The notes below the pieces were generated by a model, which was not told the DNA's origin, made no database searches, and saw nothing but the letters and a program-made list of their open reading frames with translations. Positions 8,087 through 16,677 of a stretch of 64,000 nucleotides of DNA are shown here, in pieces. The stretch comes from Arthrobacter sp. ERGS1:01 (GTDB lineage Bacteria > Actinomycetota > Actinomycetes > Actinomycetales > Micrococcaceae): the NCBI RefSeq assembly GCF_001281315.1, contig NZ_CP012479.1, forward strand, positions 62,001-126,000, written 5' to 3'. How positions within the stretch are numbered: position 1 is the first letter of the stretch; every line of letters starts with the position of its first letter. Both the position numbers and the translations under genes were made by a program.

Positions 8087-8844
8087 CGTGCGCCCACTTC
8101 CTCAAGGCAAACAGCGAGCAGTTCGGCTTCCCGCCTACACGCATCGGCCCCCGTGACGGGCCACCCGTAACCGGGCCCAATGGCCGCTACGCTGCGCTCG
8201 CGAACAATTTGACGGACATCCGCCGCGATGGAATGGGTGTCGGCGTCGCCAAACCAACGGAACTTGTGCAGCCCGGCCATTGGATCTGCCGAAGCGGTGT
8301 CCTCGACTGGGGGAGCCAAGTGCGTGAATGCATCCGAGGTCAAGAGGGCGCCCGAGGCGGGATCAAACACCCACAGTGTTGGCAACAGGCGCAGCAGCGG
8401 TGAAATGAAGTGCAAGGTGATGCCCTCGCGCACCTCCACCTCCCGCCAGGTTCCCGGTTCAACCGCGATTCTCTGCACGGACGCCGTCGAACGGGGCACC
8501 GTGATGCCGCCCGTGTACCAAACCGTGTCGATGCGACGGTGTTCCTCGATGGCTGGAATGTTCAGGCAGCACTCCATCTCAGTTCGCGTAAGAACAATTG
8601 ACAGCGGCTCATCAGTCTCCAGCAACTCGTCCAACTGCGCGAGGATTTCCGCCTCGTGCAGGCGAATGCCGGTGTCCACGAGAACGGCGCCGTGATCGCC
8701 CTTGATGAGATAGGCGCTCACAGGCTCCCGCCGTCGCACTCCGGGAGGGCACCAGCTGGTGCCCTCATCAAGGAGGATCTCCCCGCCCAGGCGGTGGACG
8801 CGGCCGGTCAAATTTGCGGGCCGGGTGGTTGCTGGAATGTTCAT
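8083..8844 (-). CDS. Metallo-beta-lactamase-fold protein lacking most metal ligands (pair 1, A type)
   Basis: The 253-residue protein keeps the fold markers AVLVDTGIRLHEAEIL and LLTSDAFTH, but the metal motif reads LTRTEMECCLN: Arg87 for the first His, Glu89 kept, Cys92 for the second His. The position of the later His is Leu, and the C-terminal HGN is YGW. It is therefore probably non-catalytic or uses a different site. The ATG at 8844 follows GGGAG with 7-base spacing, 19 bases after the isochorismatase-like gene. It overlaps the ligand-complete partner downstream by 4 bases. The same A-B order recurs at 12101-12949/11275-12090. Confidence 0.8.
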   Translation of the reverse strand: MNIPATTRPANLTGRVHRLGGEILLDEGTSWCPPGVRRREPVSAYLIKGDHGAVLVDTGIRLHEAEILAQLDELLETDEPLSIVLTRTEMECCLNIPAIEEHRRIDTVWYTGGITVPRSTASVQRIAVEPGTWREVEVREGITLHFISPLLRLLPTLWVFDPASGALLTSDAFTHLAPPVEDTASADPMAGLHKFRWFGDADTHSIAADVRQIVRERSVAAIGPGYGWPVTGADACRREAELLAVCLEEVGAR

Positions 8845-8863
8845 TACCGGACTCCCACGCGAC

Positions 8864-9529
8864 TCAGGCGGCGTCCCAGACAGCGATGGCGTCGTCAACG
8901 CTGCAGACATCGTGACGGGCGCGCATGACCGTGAGGGATGCATCGTGGATGGTTGAGTCGTAGGCACCCACGGCATCTTCGAGAAGCACGGCATAAAAGT
9001 CGTTATGCACAGCATCGCGCAGCGTCGCCTCGACGCAACCGCCGGTGGACACGCCCACGAGAGCGACGGACTCTATTCCCTGGCTTCGCAAAAGAAGCCC
9101 GAGTTCGGTGGCAACAAAGGCGCTGGGCCGCCGCTTGGTAATAATGGACTCGCCCTCGATCGGAAGGCATTCCACGCAGAACTCGGTGCCCGGATCATCC
9201 TTGACGCTCAGTTTCCCGAGGTCGATGGGGCGGCCGTTAGCGGCCGTGTACAGCGCTCGCAGCCAGGCAGCCGGCGAGCTTGCACCGTCGGGCAGGTTCT
9301 CAACCCGGATGTGGAACACCGGCACCCCGTTCCGCCGGGCGGCCGCAATGGCCTGGCCGCAGCGGGCCCGGACTTGGGGCATCATGCCCAGATCGTGTCC
9401 CGAGTCCCCAATCGCACCGCCGGGGAAAACTGCACCCTTTTGCATATCGATGACTACGAGCCCGGTAGTTGCCGGATCGAGCAGCTCGCCAAGGGTGTCA
9501 CGGACTTGTTTTCCGCAGATTTCGATCAT
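8864..9529 (-). CDS. Isochorismatase-family cysteine hydrolase (amidase)
   Basis: The 221-residue protein carries the catalytic triad of the isochorismatase/nicotinamidase superfamily: Asp28 in VVIDMQKG, Lys132 in TKRRPSAF, and Cys165 in STGGCVEATLRDA. Members with these residues hydrolyse amides or N-carbamoyl groups, such as nicotinamide, maleamate, N-carbamoylsarcosine or ureidoacrylate. Release of ammonia from a carbamoylated or amide intermediate fits this operon. With a maleate-isomerase-like gene in the same operon, a maleamate-type substrate is one option. It lies between the solute-binding protein and the first MBL pair. Confidence 0.9.
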   Translation of the reverse strand: MIEICGKQVRDTLGELLDPATTGLVVIDMQKGAVFPGGAIGDSGHDLGMMPQVRARCGQAIAAARRNGVPVFHIRVENLPDGASSPAAWLRALYTAANGRPIDLGKLSVKDDPGTEFCVECLPIEGESIITKRRPSAFVATELGLLLRSQGIESVALVGVSTGGCVEATLRDAVHNDFYAVLLEDAVGAYDSTIHDASLTVMRARHDVCSVDDAIAVWDAA

Positions 9530-9597
9530 GATGACCTTCTTTGTAGTCGAGGTCCCGGTGCCGGCAAAGTGCCGGCACCGGGAGGGTTGGGGCTGGG

Positions 9598-11181
9598 TCA
9601 GCTACCCAACGCGTTGAAGTACACCTGGCCGTTTGACAAAGGGGTGGCCCCGGTGATGCCCGCCTTCGTGGCCATCATTCCGCGAGTCTCGACGAGCGAG
9701 AGGATCGGGGCACCGGCATCGACGACGGCGGTCATTTCCTTGATCAGTTCGGTGCGCTTGGCCGTCTGGTCCTGCGGAGTCGCCGCAAGCTGCGTACGGA
9801 TCTGGTCGAACTTCGGGCTGCTCCACCCCGTGGTGTTGCTCGGGGCGTTGCCTGCGTAGTACGCGAAACTGTAGAAGGCCGGGTCGGCGATGACAATCGG
9901 TTCCGAATAGAGAACGGCCTCATACCGGCCCTGGAGGAGCGCAGTGGAGAAGTCGGTCGGGCTGGCGATGTTCTGCAGGGTGACGTTAATGCCGACCTCG
10001 CTGAGCATGGACTGGACCAGCACGGAGGACTTGTTTGCCACCGGTCCGGGGCGGGTTGCACTGTAGCTCAGTGACAAATTAAAGCCCTTTGCGTACCCTG
10101 CCTCGGCCAGCAGCTTCTTCGCTCCGGCGATGTCGAATTTGTAGGTGGCTGATGGATCACCGCCAGGGAAAGTGGACTGCGAGGCCTTTCCATACCCGGC
10201 GTAGGCTCCCTTGACCAGGGCGTTCCGATCAATCGCCATTGAAATGGCTTGCCGGACACGGACGTCGGAGAGTGGTCCTGTCTTGGTGTTGAACATCAAC
10301 GTGTCACGGGTTGAGCTCGGGCAGTTGATCACGGATACGCCAGGGGACGTTTCCAGCGACGAGTACTGGTCGTACTCGAAACCATTGGCCACCTGGGCTT
10401 CGCCGGACTGGATGAGCTGGCTTCGGGTGGACGTGTTCGGCACGGCCTTGACCACGACCCGCTTGACCGAACCGCGCGTGCCCTCCCATTTGGGATCGGC
10501 GGTGACTGTCAGCGAAATACCAGGAGTGAATTCCTCAAGGTCCCATCCGCTGTAGTCGGCCAAGTTCTTCGACAGCCAGTTATTCGCCGTGGGATCCGCC
10601 GCTGTCACGTGCTTCTTCGCTTCGATGCTGTCGTGGATGTAGAACAGGTTGTTTTGCAGCGACTCGATGCTGAAGGACGTCAGGTTGGTCGTGTTGAGTT
10701 CGATGGTCCTGTCGTCGATGATCTTCGCCAGGTTCTTGACGTCGAAGCCGCTGCTGGACAGTGTCCCCTTCATGACCGGCTGGCGGACCATCCCGATCTG
10801 CAGGCTCCACAGTACGTCCTCCGCGGAGAGCGTATGGCCGAACTGGCTCGTCAGCTTCTTGAGCTTGACGATAATCCCCTTCTTGTCCGGTGCGACGGTG
10901 GCGCTTTCGGCAAGCCGGCCGTTGACCTCCGTGGTGGGTTGGCCGCACGGATTGCCGGCCGTGGCGGTGGTCTTGTATTGCAGCAGTTGCGAGCCAAGTC
11001 CGCTGAGCACCACATGCGAGGCGCTTCCGCCCCAGGGTGCCGGCGTGAGGCTGTCGGGCAGGGAACTGACTGCGATGACAACGCTGTCATTCGTGGCTGC
11101 AGGGGCATCGCCGCTGCAGCCGGTCAGGGAAACGGCCAGGACAGCAACCAGGCCGGCGGAAAATAAATGCAAGGGTTTCAT
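9598..11181 (-). CDS. ABC transporter solute-binding lipoprotein, family 5 (Dpp/Opp type)
   Basis: The 527-residue protein has a lipoprotein signal peptide ending in the lipobox LTGC (Cys22), followed by the long two-lobed family 5 pattern. Recognisable parts are DSLTPAPWGG, LSAEDVLWSLQIG, SDVRVRQAISMAIDRNALVKGAYAG and AKKLLAEAGYAKGFNLSLS. It captures a peptide- or opine-like solute outside the membrane for the permeases and ATPases at 12981-16606. Four kilobases of operon separate it from DppC, and two MBL genes lie between it and the permease DppB, which suggests later insertion of the MBL pair. Confidence 0.92.
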   Translation of the reverse strand: MKPLHLFSAGLVAVLAVSLTGCSGDAPAATNDSVVIAVSSLPDSLTPAPWGGSASHVVLSGLGSQLLQYKTTATAGNPCGQPTTEVNGRLAESATVAPDKKGIIVKLKKLTSQFGHTLSAEDVLWSLQIGMVRQPVMKGTLSSSGFDVKNLAKIIDDRTIELNTTNLTSFSIESLQNNLFYIHDSIEAKKHVTAADPTANNWLSKNLADYSGWDLEEFTPGISLTVTADPKWEGTRGSVKRVVVKAVPNTSTRSQLIQSGEAQVANGFEYDQYSSLETSPGVSVINCPSSTRDTLMFNTKTGPLSDVRVRQAISMAIDRNALVKGAYAGYGKASQSTFPGGDPSATYKFDIAGAKKLLAEAGYAKGFNLSLSYSATRPGPVANKSSVLVQSMLSEVGINVTLQNIASPTDFSTALLQGRYEAVLYSEPIVIADPAFYSFAYYAGNAPSNTTGWSSPKFDQIRTQLAATPQDQTAKRTELIKEMTAVVDAGAPILSLVETRGMMATKAGITGATPLSNGQVYFNALGS

Positions 11182-11274
11182 GATCCATACACCGGTTTCT
11201 ACGGGAAAGTCGGGAGCAAAGGACAGGGCGAAACGAAGGCTTCAATTCGCCAAAGGCCCAGACAGCGGGCGGTG

Positions 11275-12090
11275 TTAGTAGCGGTAGGCCTGCTTGTGGC
11301 CGGCCCGGATGACGGGTTCGACGTCTCCGATGTTGGTGATGACGTTGCCGTGGGTGGGGGCAACCGTTCGCACTCCGAGATCTGCAAAGGATTCCAGTAC
11401 GCGGTCATAGACACGGTCGGCATCGTTGACGAACCGCGCCCAGTACAGGGCGCTCCCCGTGAAGAACGCGGCGTTTTGCACCGTCACCGGCGAGGAGAGC
11501 TCGGTGGTGGTCAATCCGCATTCGCCGGGAAGGTGCACCGGATCCTCGTCGTCGAGTTCGGGGCGGTGCATGTAGCAAAATCCGTCGGCCGTGAACATTG
11601 TCCCGGCCTTGGGGACGAAGCCCCACTGGGTGTTCGGTAGGTCGCGGATCAGGGCCTCCGAGACGATGAATTCATAGCCGTCGCCAAGGTCGATCCGGTC
11701 GCCGGGAACGCGGGCGTGCAGGTTCGCCTCGATCTGCGGGTAGAACAGGTGGTAGTCGCGAACGTCGCCAATCACTTGCACATTGGGGTACTTCTGCACG
11801 ATTCGGGGCAGGTTCCCCGTGTGGGGGAGCTCGGGGTGGGTCGGGAAAACGTAGGCGAGTTCCCGGTCTCCCAAGAGTTCGTCCAGCTTCGCCGAAAGGA
11901 TTGGCCAGCTGGACGGGTTGCCTGTGTCCACGAGGAGGGATGCCGCCCCGCCCTGTACCAGGAACGTCGAGTTGTGCCCGTGGATGACCCTTCCGTCAAC
12001 GTGGAAGGGAAGGCAGGAACTCAGCCAGGTCACACCGTCGGCGACGGTGCGGGGGAGGTCGCTGCTCATTGTCTCAACCAGATCTTCCAT
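11275..12090 (-). CDS. Metallo-beta-lactamase-fold protein (pair 2, B type)
   Basis: The 271-residue protein is a paralogue of the B-type protein at 7277. It has SLLVDTGNPSS, the metal motif THPELPHTGNLP with His85, Glu87 and His90, Asp169 in FTADGF, and His247 in VAPTHGN. The counterpart of His140 of pair 1 is Leu148 (EALIRDLPNTQW), so its metal site may hold one metal or differ. The ATG at 12090 follows GGGAGGAACC; an internal ATG at 12069 has a poor ribosome site. It begins 10 bases after the A-type partner. Confidence 0.82.
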   Translation of the reverse strand: MEDLVETMSSDLPRTVADGVTWLSSCLPFHVDGRVIHGHNSTFLVQGGAASLLVDTGNPSSWPILSAKLDELLGDRELAYVFPTHPELPHTGNLPRIVQKYPNVQVIGDVRDYHLFYPQIEANLHARVPGDRIDLGDGYEFIVSEALIRDLPNTQWGFVPKAGTMFTADGFCYMHRPELDDEDPVHLPGECGLTTTELSSPVTVQNAAFFTGSALYWARFVNDADRVYDRVLESFADLGVRTVAPTHGNVITNIGDVEPVIRAGHKQAYRY

Positions 12091-12100
12091 GGTTCCTCCC

Positions 12101-12949
12101 TTACCTTGCCTGCGACACGAGGTCGGCGTGTTGTGAGCTCAACGCTGTAAGCATGAAGTCGAGATGGCGTCGCACCACGTCATGGCCGCGCAGCACGCAG
12201 CCCCGGGACGGTGCGATGATCTCGGGATCAAGCTCCTGGAATTTCGCGGACAGCCACTCGCGCAGCGGTTCGCAAGTGGCGCGGGGGACCCATTCGTACT
12301 TCGCGTAGAGATGGCCGGCCACCTGTTCGGGAGTTGTGGTGTCCGCTGTGGTGGAGTCAATAATGCGGGCCCCGTCCGGACGATCCATGACGCCATGGGT
12401 GAAGGTGTCCGAGGTGAAGAGCGTGCCGGTTGCGGCATCCCAACCCCAGAAGGTCATGAGGAGTCGCAGGAGCGGGGCCTCGATTTCCAGGATTCGTCCC
12501 GGGCCGATCTCGATGCTCGCGGCTCGGGCAAGGGAATCGCCCTCGCCCGAGCGTTCGGCATCGATCTGGTGCCGGCGGCCCCGAAGCGCCTCGCGGCTCA
12601 GATCCTCGAAGGCGTCGAAGGGATTGATGACGCCGCCCGTGAACAGTCGTTCCAGGTCAAAGCGGCTGGCGATCGGTTCGAGGTTTGAGACGCAGTCCAT
12701 TTCCGCCCGGGTGAAGAAGGCGGACAAGCGTCCGCCTTCGCCCACGAGGCCGGCGAGGTCGTTGAGGATTTCGGAGCTGTGGACAGCCAGGCCCGAATCG
12801 ATAAGAAGGCGTGAACTGCCTTCGGACAGTAGATAGCAGTTTGAGGGCTGGAAGCCGGTGGCGCCGGCAGGAACCCAGCTCACCCGGCCGTCAAGGGGGA
12901 TTGATCCACCCAGGACTATCAGCTCGTCATTCTTTAATTTAGTGAACAT
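12101..12949 (-). CDS. Metallo-beta-lactamase-fold protein lacking most metal ligands (pair 2, A type)
   Basis: The 282-residue protein parallels the A-type at 8083: RLLIDSGLAVHSSEIL, then FTRAEMDCVSN with Arg81, Glu83, Asp85 and Cys86 in place of H-x-E-x-D-H, PLLRLLMTFWGWD where a His is expected, Asp181 in FTSDTF, and SRG instead of HGN. The first codons (TTCACTAAATTAAAG) are unusually AT-rich and coincide with an operator-like site at 12932-12945. A promoter just upstream would place the transcription start at or next to the ATG, so the mRNA may be leaderless. Confidence 0.8.
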   Translation of the reverse strand: MFTKLKNDELIVLGGSIPLDGRVSWVPAGATGFQPSNCYLLSEGSSRLLIDSGLAVHSSEILNDLAGLVGEGGRLSAFFTRAEMDCVSNLEPIASRFDLERLFTGGVINPFDAFEDLSREALRGRRHQIDAERSGEGDSLARAASIEIGPGRILEIEAPLLRLLMTFWGWDAATGTLFTSDTFTHGVMDRPDGARIIDSTTADTTTPEQVAGHLYAKYEWVPRATCEPLREWLSAKFQELDPEIIAPSRGCVLRGHDVVRRHLDFMLTALSSQHADLVSQAR

Positions 12950-12984
12950 GTCTTCAATCTATTGATGGAGGGTTTGACTGTCAA
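12932..12984 (-). promoter_or_regulatory. Promoter with two operator-like sites upstream of MBL pair 2
   Basis: On the minus strand TTGACA (12979-12984), a 17-base spacer and TAGATT (12956-12961) form a good sigma-70-type promoter, 6 bases before the ATG at 12949. The motif copy CTTCAATCTATTGA (12952-12965) covers the -10, and a second copy, CTTTAATTTAGTGA (12932-12945), begins 20 bases further on, inside the first codons. The two lie on one face of the helix, which suits cooperative repressor binding. The -35 box overlaps the stop of the upstream permease gene. Confidence 0.68.
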
Positions 12985-14075
12985 GAGGTTTTTACGCTGT
13001 TATTTTCGCTGCTGTGCCCGGCCGCAGCCGTGGGCAAGACCTGACGACGGCGACCGCGCGGACGGATGGCCAGCTCGCGGGCCCGTGGGTCGAGCAAGGT
13101 GATGAGGGTGTCGAGGGCGACGTAGCCGAGCAGGCTCATGGCGCCCATGACGAGCACGAATCCCTGGATTACGGGCAAGTCGCCCTTCAGGACGCCGTCG
13201 AGCGACCAGCCGCCGATGCCCGGCCAGGAGAATACGCTTTCAATGATTGCCGAGCCGCTGAGGGCAGCGGCGAATAGCAGCACCATGTAGGTCATGAGTG
13301 AGGCCCTGACGTCACTAAGTGCATATCGGTACACCTGCATCGGTCGCAGTCCGCAGGCTCTCGCGAACTCGATTTGCGGCGAATTCAGGATTTGCAGGAG
13401 GCCGGTGCGAACAGTCTTGCCAAACGGTGCCGCGAAGAAGACACCGATCGTTATGACGGGCAGTGCCGCCCTGCTCATGACGGATGCGAGGATGGCCCAT
13501 TTGCCGCCAATGACCGCATCCACCAATAGCGACCCGGTGACAGTTGGTGGAGGGATGTCCGATGCTGAGATCATGCCCAGGGGTGCCGGTGCAATGTGCA
13601 GCTTCTGGTAAAAAATGAAGAGCAGTAGCAGGGCGAGGACGAATTCGGGCATTGCCATGAGTACGGAAACACCCACCGTAAACGTCTTGTCCGGGAGGCG
13701 GCCGCTGCGGTACGCGGCAAAGGTGCCGATCGCAACTCCGAACACGAGCGCAAGGAGGAGCCCAGGCACCAGGTAGACGAGCGTATTGGGCAGCCGTGTC
13801 CACAAATCCTGGCCCACGGAATTCCCGGTAAAGAAGGACTTGCCCAGATCGCCCCGCAGCACGTGGCCCATGTAGTCCAGATATCTTTCCCCAAATGGTT
13901 TATCGAGACCCAGCTGGGAGTTGATGCGTGCAATGTCGCTCGGTGTGGCGTATTCGCCCAGCAGGGCCACGGCCGGATCACCGGGCAAGAGTGAGACAAG
14001 GCCAAAGCTCAACGACATTAGGCCCAGGAGAAGGGCCGCCGCGATGGCCAGTCGCGACGCAATGTATCGAATCAT
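12981..14075 (-). CDS. ABC transporter permease, DppB/OppB family
   Basis: The 364-residue inner-membrane protein opens with MIRYIASRLAIAAALLLGLMSLSFGLVSLLPGDPA, the standard DppB first helix and periplasmic loop. Six membrane segments are apparent, with the cytoplasmic coupling segment EFARACGLRPMQVYRYALSDVRAS. It forms the channel with the DppC-like permease at 15719. The ATG overlaps the ATPase stop by 4 bases. Finding DppB last (order C-D-F-B) is unusual; dpp operons normally start with the binding protein and DppB. Confidence 0.92.
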   Translation of the reverse strand: MIRYIASRLAIAAALLLGLMSLSFGLVSLLPGDPAVALLGEYATPSDIARINSQLGLDKPFGERYLDYMGHVLRGDLGKSFFTGNSVGQDLWTRLPNTLVYLVPGLLLALVFGVAIGTFAAYRSGRLPDKTFTVGVSVLMAMPEFVLALLLLFIFYQKLHIAPAPLGMISASDIPPPTVTGSLLVDAVIGGKWAILASVMSRAALPVITIGVFFAAPFGKTVRTGLLQILNSPQIEFARACGLRPMQVYRYALSDVRASLMTYMVLLFAAALSGSAIIESVFSWPGIGGWSLDGVLKGDLPVIQGFVLVMGAMSLLGYVALDTLITLLDPRARELAIRPRGRRRQVLPTAAAGHSSENNSVKTS

Positions 14076-14908
14076 GCGGTCACCACCTTGGGGGGAATGA
14101 GTGGGTCGGGGTCGGCGACATCGCCTGGTGGGATGTAGCTCAGTGGCGGCATCGCGGCCGCCAGGAGCTTTTGTGTGTACGGTTCCCGTGAATCATTGAG
14201 GACGTCATGGGCCGTCCCGACTTCGATGAACCGGCCCCTGTGCATGACGGCGACCTGTGAGCAAAAATGCCGGACCGTGTCGATGTCGTGGGAGATGAAG
14301 ACGTACGTGAGGCCGCGGGCCCGCTGCAATTCGGAGAGCATCCGCAGTATTGAGGCGCGAATTGTCAGGTCGAGTGAAGATGTTGGCTCATCAAGGACCA
14401 CAATTGTCGGATCCGTCACGAGCGCCCTGGCGATCCCCACGCGTTGTTGCTGGCCGCCGCTGAGGTTGGCCGGACGCCTGTCGAGGAACTCTGCGGACAG
14501 GCCGACTTCCTCAAGCGTCCGGACCACCTTTTCCTGACGTTCGGACCTGGACTTGAACGTCCGGGCGACGATGAGCGGCTCTTCCACAATCTGGCGAATG
14601 CTCAGCCGTGGATTGAGCGAGGCGAATGGTTCCTGGAACACAATTTGCCAATGTTGGCGCTGCTTTCGCAGGGCCGCAGCCCCCAGTGCCCGGATGTCCT
14701 GCCCATCGAGCAGGATGGAACCCGAATCCGCCTCGTGGAGCCGCAGGAGGAGCCGTCCCAGCGTCGATTTGCCGGAGCCGCTTTCGCCGATGATCCCCAG
14801 GCAGGTGCCGGCTTCGACGGAGAAGGAGACGTTGTCAACGGCTGCGACCACCCGTCCGCCGGGAGCCTGGAATGTCTTGAAGAGATCCTTGACCTCGATT
14901 ATTGCCAT
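14072..14908 (-). CDS. ABC transporter ATP-binding protein, DppF/OppF family
   Basis: The 278-residue ATPase has Walker A GESGSGKST near residue 41, Q-loop VFQEPFASLNPRLS, signature LSGGQQQRVGIARAL and Walker B IVVLDEPTSSLD, then the switch histidine in FISHDID. The extra C-terminal segment (YTQKLLAAAMPP) is typical of oligopeptide-type ATPases. It powers import with the DppD-like partner, whose stop is one base upstream of this start. It overlaps the DppB start by 4 bases. Confidence 0.93.
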   Translation of the reverse strand: MAIIEVKDLFKTFQAPGGRVVAAVDNVSFSVEAGTCLGIIGESGSGKSTLGRLLLRLHEADSGSILLDGQDIRALGAAALRKQRQHWQIVFQEPFASLNPRLSIRQIVEEPLIVARTFKSRSERQEKVVRTLEEVGLSAEFLDRRPANLSGGQQQRVGIARALVTDPTIVVLDEPTSSLDLTIRASILRMLSELQRARGLTYVFISHDIDTVRHFCSQVAVMHRGRFIEVGTAHDVLNDSREPYTQKLLAAAMPPLSYIPPGDVADPDPLIPPKVVTA

Positions 14909-14909
14909 C

Positions 14910-15722
14910 TCAGGGCCTTCCGGATTCGACCAACGCGGTGGGGCGGACCACGGAACTGAGCAGCGAGGCGGTGTATTCGTGCCGGGGCTGGGTAAAGACC
15001 TCGGATACAGGGCCCTGCTCGACGATCTCCCCGTGATACATCACGAGTACCCGCTGGCAGTATTCGGCCACGACACCGAGGTCATGGGTGACGATCATCA
15101 TCGATCGCCCGCATTCGACGGTGAGCCGGCGAAGCGTGTCGAGGACCTGGCGCTGCACAGTGAGGTCAAGTGCCGTGGTTGGTTCGTCGGCAATGACGAG
15201 CCGGGGGTTGAGATAGAGCGCCATCGCGATGACAACGCGTTGGGCCATGCCCCCGCTGAGCTCGTGGGCGTAGCCGCGCAGGACCCGGTCCGGTTCGTTG
15301 ACTCCAGTGGCATCAAGGAGATCGAGTGCGCGTTCGCGCGAAGCGGCGTTCACAGGCACCCCGTGGGCCTTGGCGATGTTGGCGAACTGCTTCTCGATCC
15401 GCACCACCGGATTCAGGGCGCTGAAGGGGTTCTGCGCGACGAATCCGATGTCACGGCCGCGGATTTCGCGGATGTCGCGTTCGCGCAACTGGAGCAGGTT
15501 CTTCCCTTCAAAGTCAACGCTGCCGGAGGCCACGCGTCCGGGCGGCACGAGCAATCGCGTCACCGAGCGGACGATGGTCGACTTCCCCGATCCCGATTCC
15601 CCGACAATGCCCACGATCTCGTTGCTTCCGACGTCGAAGGAGATGCCGTGAAGGGCCCGGACTACGCCGCTGCGGGTAGTGAATTCCGTGACAAGGTCGC
15701 GAACCCTCAGGCCGTCGTTCAT
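14910..15722 (-). CDS. ABC transporter ATP-binding protein, DppD/OppD family
   Basis: The 270-residue ATPase has Walker A GESGSGKST, Q-loop VAQNPFSALNPVV, signature LSGGMAQRVVIAMAL, Walker B LVIADEPTTALD and the C-terminal FTQPRHEYTASLLSS peptide-transporter extension. The ATG at 15722 overlaps the DppC stop (ATGA) and is preferred over an upstream in-frame start. With DppF it forms the heterodimeric motor of the importer. Confidence 0.93.
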   Translation of the reverse strand: MNDGLRVRDLVTEFTTRSGVVRALHGISFDVGSNEIVGIVGESGSGKSTIVRSVTRLLVPPGRVASGSVDFEGKNLLQLRERDIREIRGRDIGFVAQNPFSALNPVVRIEKQFANIAKAHGVPVNAASRERALDLLDATGVNEPDRVLRGYAHELSGGMAQRVVIAMALYLNPRLVIADEPTTALDLTVQRQVLDTLRRLTVECGRSMMIVTHDLGVVAEYCQRVLVMYHGEIVEQGPVSEVFTQPRHEYTASLLSSVVRPTALVESGRP

Positions 15723-16606
15723 GCTGCACGCTCCACTCGTTCGATCCGGTTTTCCAAGGCGCCCGCCAGTATGTTGAAGGAGCCGATGGCTAAGAGCATC
15801 GCAAGGGCAGGAAAGGTCGAAGCCCACCAGTCGCCGCGGATCAGCATGCTGAACCCATCAGCGATCATTCCGCCCCAGCTCGGTTGGGGCGGCTTTGAGC
15901 CGACGCCCAGGAAATTGAGGGCGGCAATGGTCCCGAGCGCATTTGCGGCCGTGAGTGTTGCCTGAACCAATACGACGCCATAGGCGTTGCGGAAGATGTG
16001 GTTGAACGCCACCCGCAGCGGTGAGCAGCCGGTGGCGATGGCCGCTTCGACATAGCGGGTGGAGCGCAGTGAAAGAGCCGCAGCGCGGGAGAGCCGCACG
16101 AACCTAGGGGCGCCAACCACGGCAAGAGCCAGGATGACGTCGAGCGGCGAACCGCCCATGAGCTGGATGCCGACGACGGCGATGACGATTGTTGGAAGCG
16201 CGGCAAAAGCGTCAACGATCCGCATCAGCACGTCGCCAACCCTCCCGCTCGTGGCAAAGAGCCCTATTGGAACACCGACGACGAGAGCCAGGGCCGTTGC
16301 CCCGAGGGCAATCGGGAGATCCAGCTTGGCTGCCTCGATGGTCCGTGAGAAAACGTCCATTCCGTTGCCGTCGGTGCCGAACCAGTAGCTCGCGTTCGGT
16401 GCGATGGCCAGGGCGTTGGGATCGGGCCGCAGCGGGTTGTGCGGGTAGTGCAGGAACAGTGCCAGCAGCGGCAGGCCGATGATGATGGCTGCGGCAAGGG
16501 CGGTCATGAAGTTGCTTGACCGGGCGGCCACTTTGGCCCTTCCCCGCCCGGCCCAGCCGGATGCACGCAAACCTGGTGATGTTCGGGGGAGGCCCTGGAC
16601 GCTCAT
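15719..16606 (-). CDS. ABC transporter permease, DppC/OppC family
   Basis: The 295-residue inner-membrane protein has an N-terminal cytoplasmic tail, a first helix (TALAAAIIIGLPLLALF), the periplasmic segment YWFGTDGNGMDVFSRTIEAAK characteristic of DppC, and the coupling motif EAAIATGCSPLRVAFNHIFRNA. The ATG at 16606 overlaps the stop of a 24-codon upstream ORF (ATGA), so translation is probably coupled to it. It is the first long gene of the importer operon. Confidence 0.92.
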   Translation of the reverse strand: MSVQGLPRTSPGLRASGWAGRGRAKVAARSSNFMTALAAAIIIGLPLLALFLHYPHNPLRPDPNALAIAPNASYWFGTDGNGMDVFSRTIEAAKLDLPIALGATALALVVGVPIGLFATSGRVGDVLMRIVDAFAALPTIVIAVVGIQLMGGSPLDVILALAVVGAPRFVRLSRAAALSLRSTRYVEAAIATGCSPLRVAFNHIFRNAYGVVLVQATLTAANALGTIAALNFLGVGSKPPQPSWGGMIADGFSMLIRGDWWASTFPALAMLLAIGSFNILAGALENRIERVERAA

Positions 16607-16677
16607 GACACCCCCTGGGCGGGCCGGCCGGTCACGCCGTCGTACCGGATCCGGTAGAAGTCCAACGGTTGGGACAT
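16603..16677 (-). CDS. 24-codon leader ORF coupled to the DppC-like permease
   Basis: The ATG at 16677 follows AAGGAGGAGGAACCTCTT, a strong purine-rich ribosome site. The frame encodes MSQPLDFYRIRYDGVTGRPA plus four residues and ends in a TGA that overlaps the permease ATG. The permease start has no good Shine-Dalgarno of its own, so translation probably enters through this ORF. I do not recognise the peptide. It could be a coupling leader or the remnant N-terminus of a lost gene. Confidence 0.55.
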   Translation of the reverse strand: MSQPLDFYRIRYDGVTGRPAQGVS

